Notes under the pieces: model-generated
Seen by the model: only the letters and a program-made list of their open reading frames with translations
Database searches by the model: none
What the model was told of the DNA's origin: nothing
Program-made: the position numbers and the translations under genes
Source: Oscillospiraceae bacterium
Lineage (GTDB): Bacteria; Bacillota; Clostridia; Oscillospirales; Ruminococcaceae
Direction of reading: 5' to 3'
Assembly (NCBI GenBank): GCA_029098085.1
Contig: JAQXNQ010000340.1
Location: 1 to 6,059 of the forward strand
Length of the DNA: 6,059 nt
Shown: positions 5,756-6,059 of the stretch, piece after piece
Layout of the letters: each line of letters begins with the position of its first letter
How positions within the stretch are numbered: position 1 is the first letter of the stretch

Positions 5756-6059
5756 TTATTTGTACAGAGGGCCGTAGGTCTGGCAGGCGCGGTAGTCCTG
5801 ACCTTCCTTGTCCATGCCAAAGGCGTTCCAGGCAGCGGGACGGAAGATCTTTTCATCGGGGACATTGTGCATGCAGACGGGGATGCGCAGCATGGAGCAG
5901 AAGGTGATCAGGTCAGCACCGATGTGGCCGTAGCTGATGGCGCCGTGGTTGGCGCCCCAGTTGCCCATAACCGTATAGGCGTCCTTGAAGGCACTGCCTT
6001 CCTTGCCGTCGCAGCGGGGAGTGAACCAGGTGCAGGGCCAGGTGGGGTTGGTGCGCTCC
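5756..6059 (-). CDS. fucI: L-fucose isomerase, C-terminal fragment (gene continues beyond the window)
   Basis: FucI converts L-fucose to L-fuculose in the cytoplasm using a manganese ion. Only the last 100 codons are present, because the gene runs off the right edge; the whole family protein is about 590 residues. The visible part reads PTWPCTWFTPR, then WGANHGAISYGHIGADLIT, MLRIPVCMHNVP and GMDKEGQDYRACQTYGPLYK at the end, which closely follows the E. coli FucI C-terminus as I recall it. The His in WGANHG (5945-5947) corresponds to E. coli His528, a metal ligand. The ATG at 5966-5968 is internal and is not the start. This is the most upstream visible gene of the fucose operon; the promoter lies outside the window. 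Confidence 0.95.
   Translation of the reverse strand, partial: ERTNPTWPCTWFTPRCDGKEGSAFKDAYTVMGNWGANHGAISYGHIGADLITFCSMLRIPVCMHNVPDEKIFRPAAWNAFGMDKEGQDYRACQTYGPLYK

Noticed and set aside
5756..5968. Separate 70-residue small protein
   Set aside because: The frame stays open upstream to the window edge and the whole stretch matches the FucI C-terminus, so the ATG at 5966-5968 is an internal methionine.

Overview
The window looks like chromosomal DNA from a GC-rich, low-oxygen gut Firmicute (Clostridia, most like Oscillospiraceae/Ruminococcaceae). This is inferred from strong AAGGAGG-type ribosome binding sites, intrinsic terminators with T-tracts, a clostridial-style ECF sigma/anti-sigma pair and an L-fucose utilisation operon. 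No rRNA, tRNA, CRISPR array, insertion sequence or phage gene was seen.

Left part (1-1747, + strand): one large two-domain hydrolase. An alpha/beta-hydrolase (predicted esterase/peptidase with a Ser-Asp-His triad) is joined to a metallo-beta-lactamase-fold hydrolase with a full metal-binding set. Its start lies at the window edge and may be further upstream. A good intrinsic terminator follows it.

Middle part (about 1790-3458, + strand): a sigma/anti-sigma cassette. A housekeeping-type promoter with an extended -10, then an ECF-type promoter, precede an ECF sigma factor gene. Its 3' end overlaps by 17 bases a TTG-initiated gene for a single-pass membrane protein with a very short cytoplasmic part, a long acidic Ser/Ala/Glu/Gly linker and a folded extracytoplasmic domain. 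This is probably the cognate anti-sigma factor. The ECF-type promoter suggests autoregulation. A terminator closes the unit.

Right part (6059-3498, - strand): the 3' portion of an L-fucose catabolic operon, transcribed toward the sigma cassette. The order is L-fucose isomerase (C-terminal 100 residues only), an intracellular GH29 alpha-L-fucosidase, L-fucose mutarotase (FucU), L-fuculose-1-phosphate aldolase (FucA) and a terminator. Together these genes would release L-fucose from imported fucosylated oligosaccharides, equilibrate its anomers, isomerise it to L-fuculose and, after phosphorylation by a kinase not seen here, cleave it to dihydroxyacetone phosphate and L-lactaldehyde. The two transcription units meet tail to tail at 3399-3543, each with its own terminator.

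Nothing here is clearly a new system. The points most worth checking are the esterase/metallo-hydrolase fusion, the tandem promoters of the sigma operon, the domain layout of the anti-sigma protein, and the short cytoplasmic fucosidase placed between fucI and fucU.
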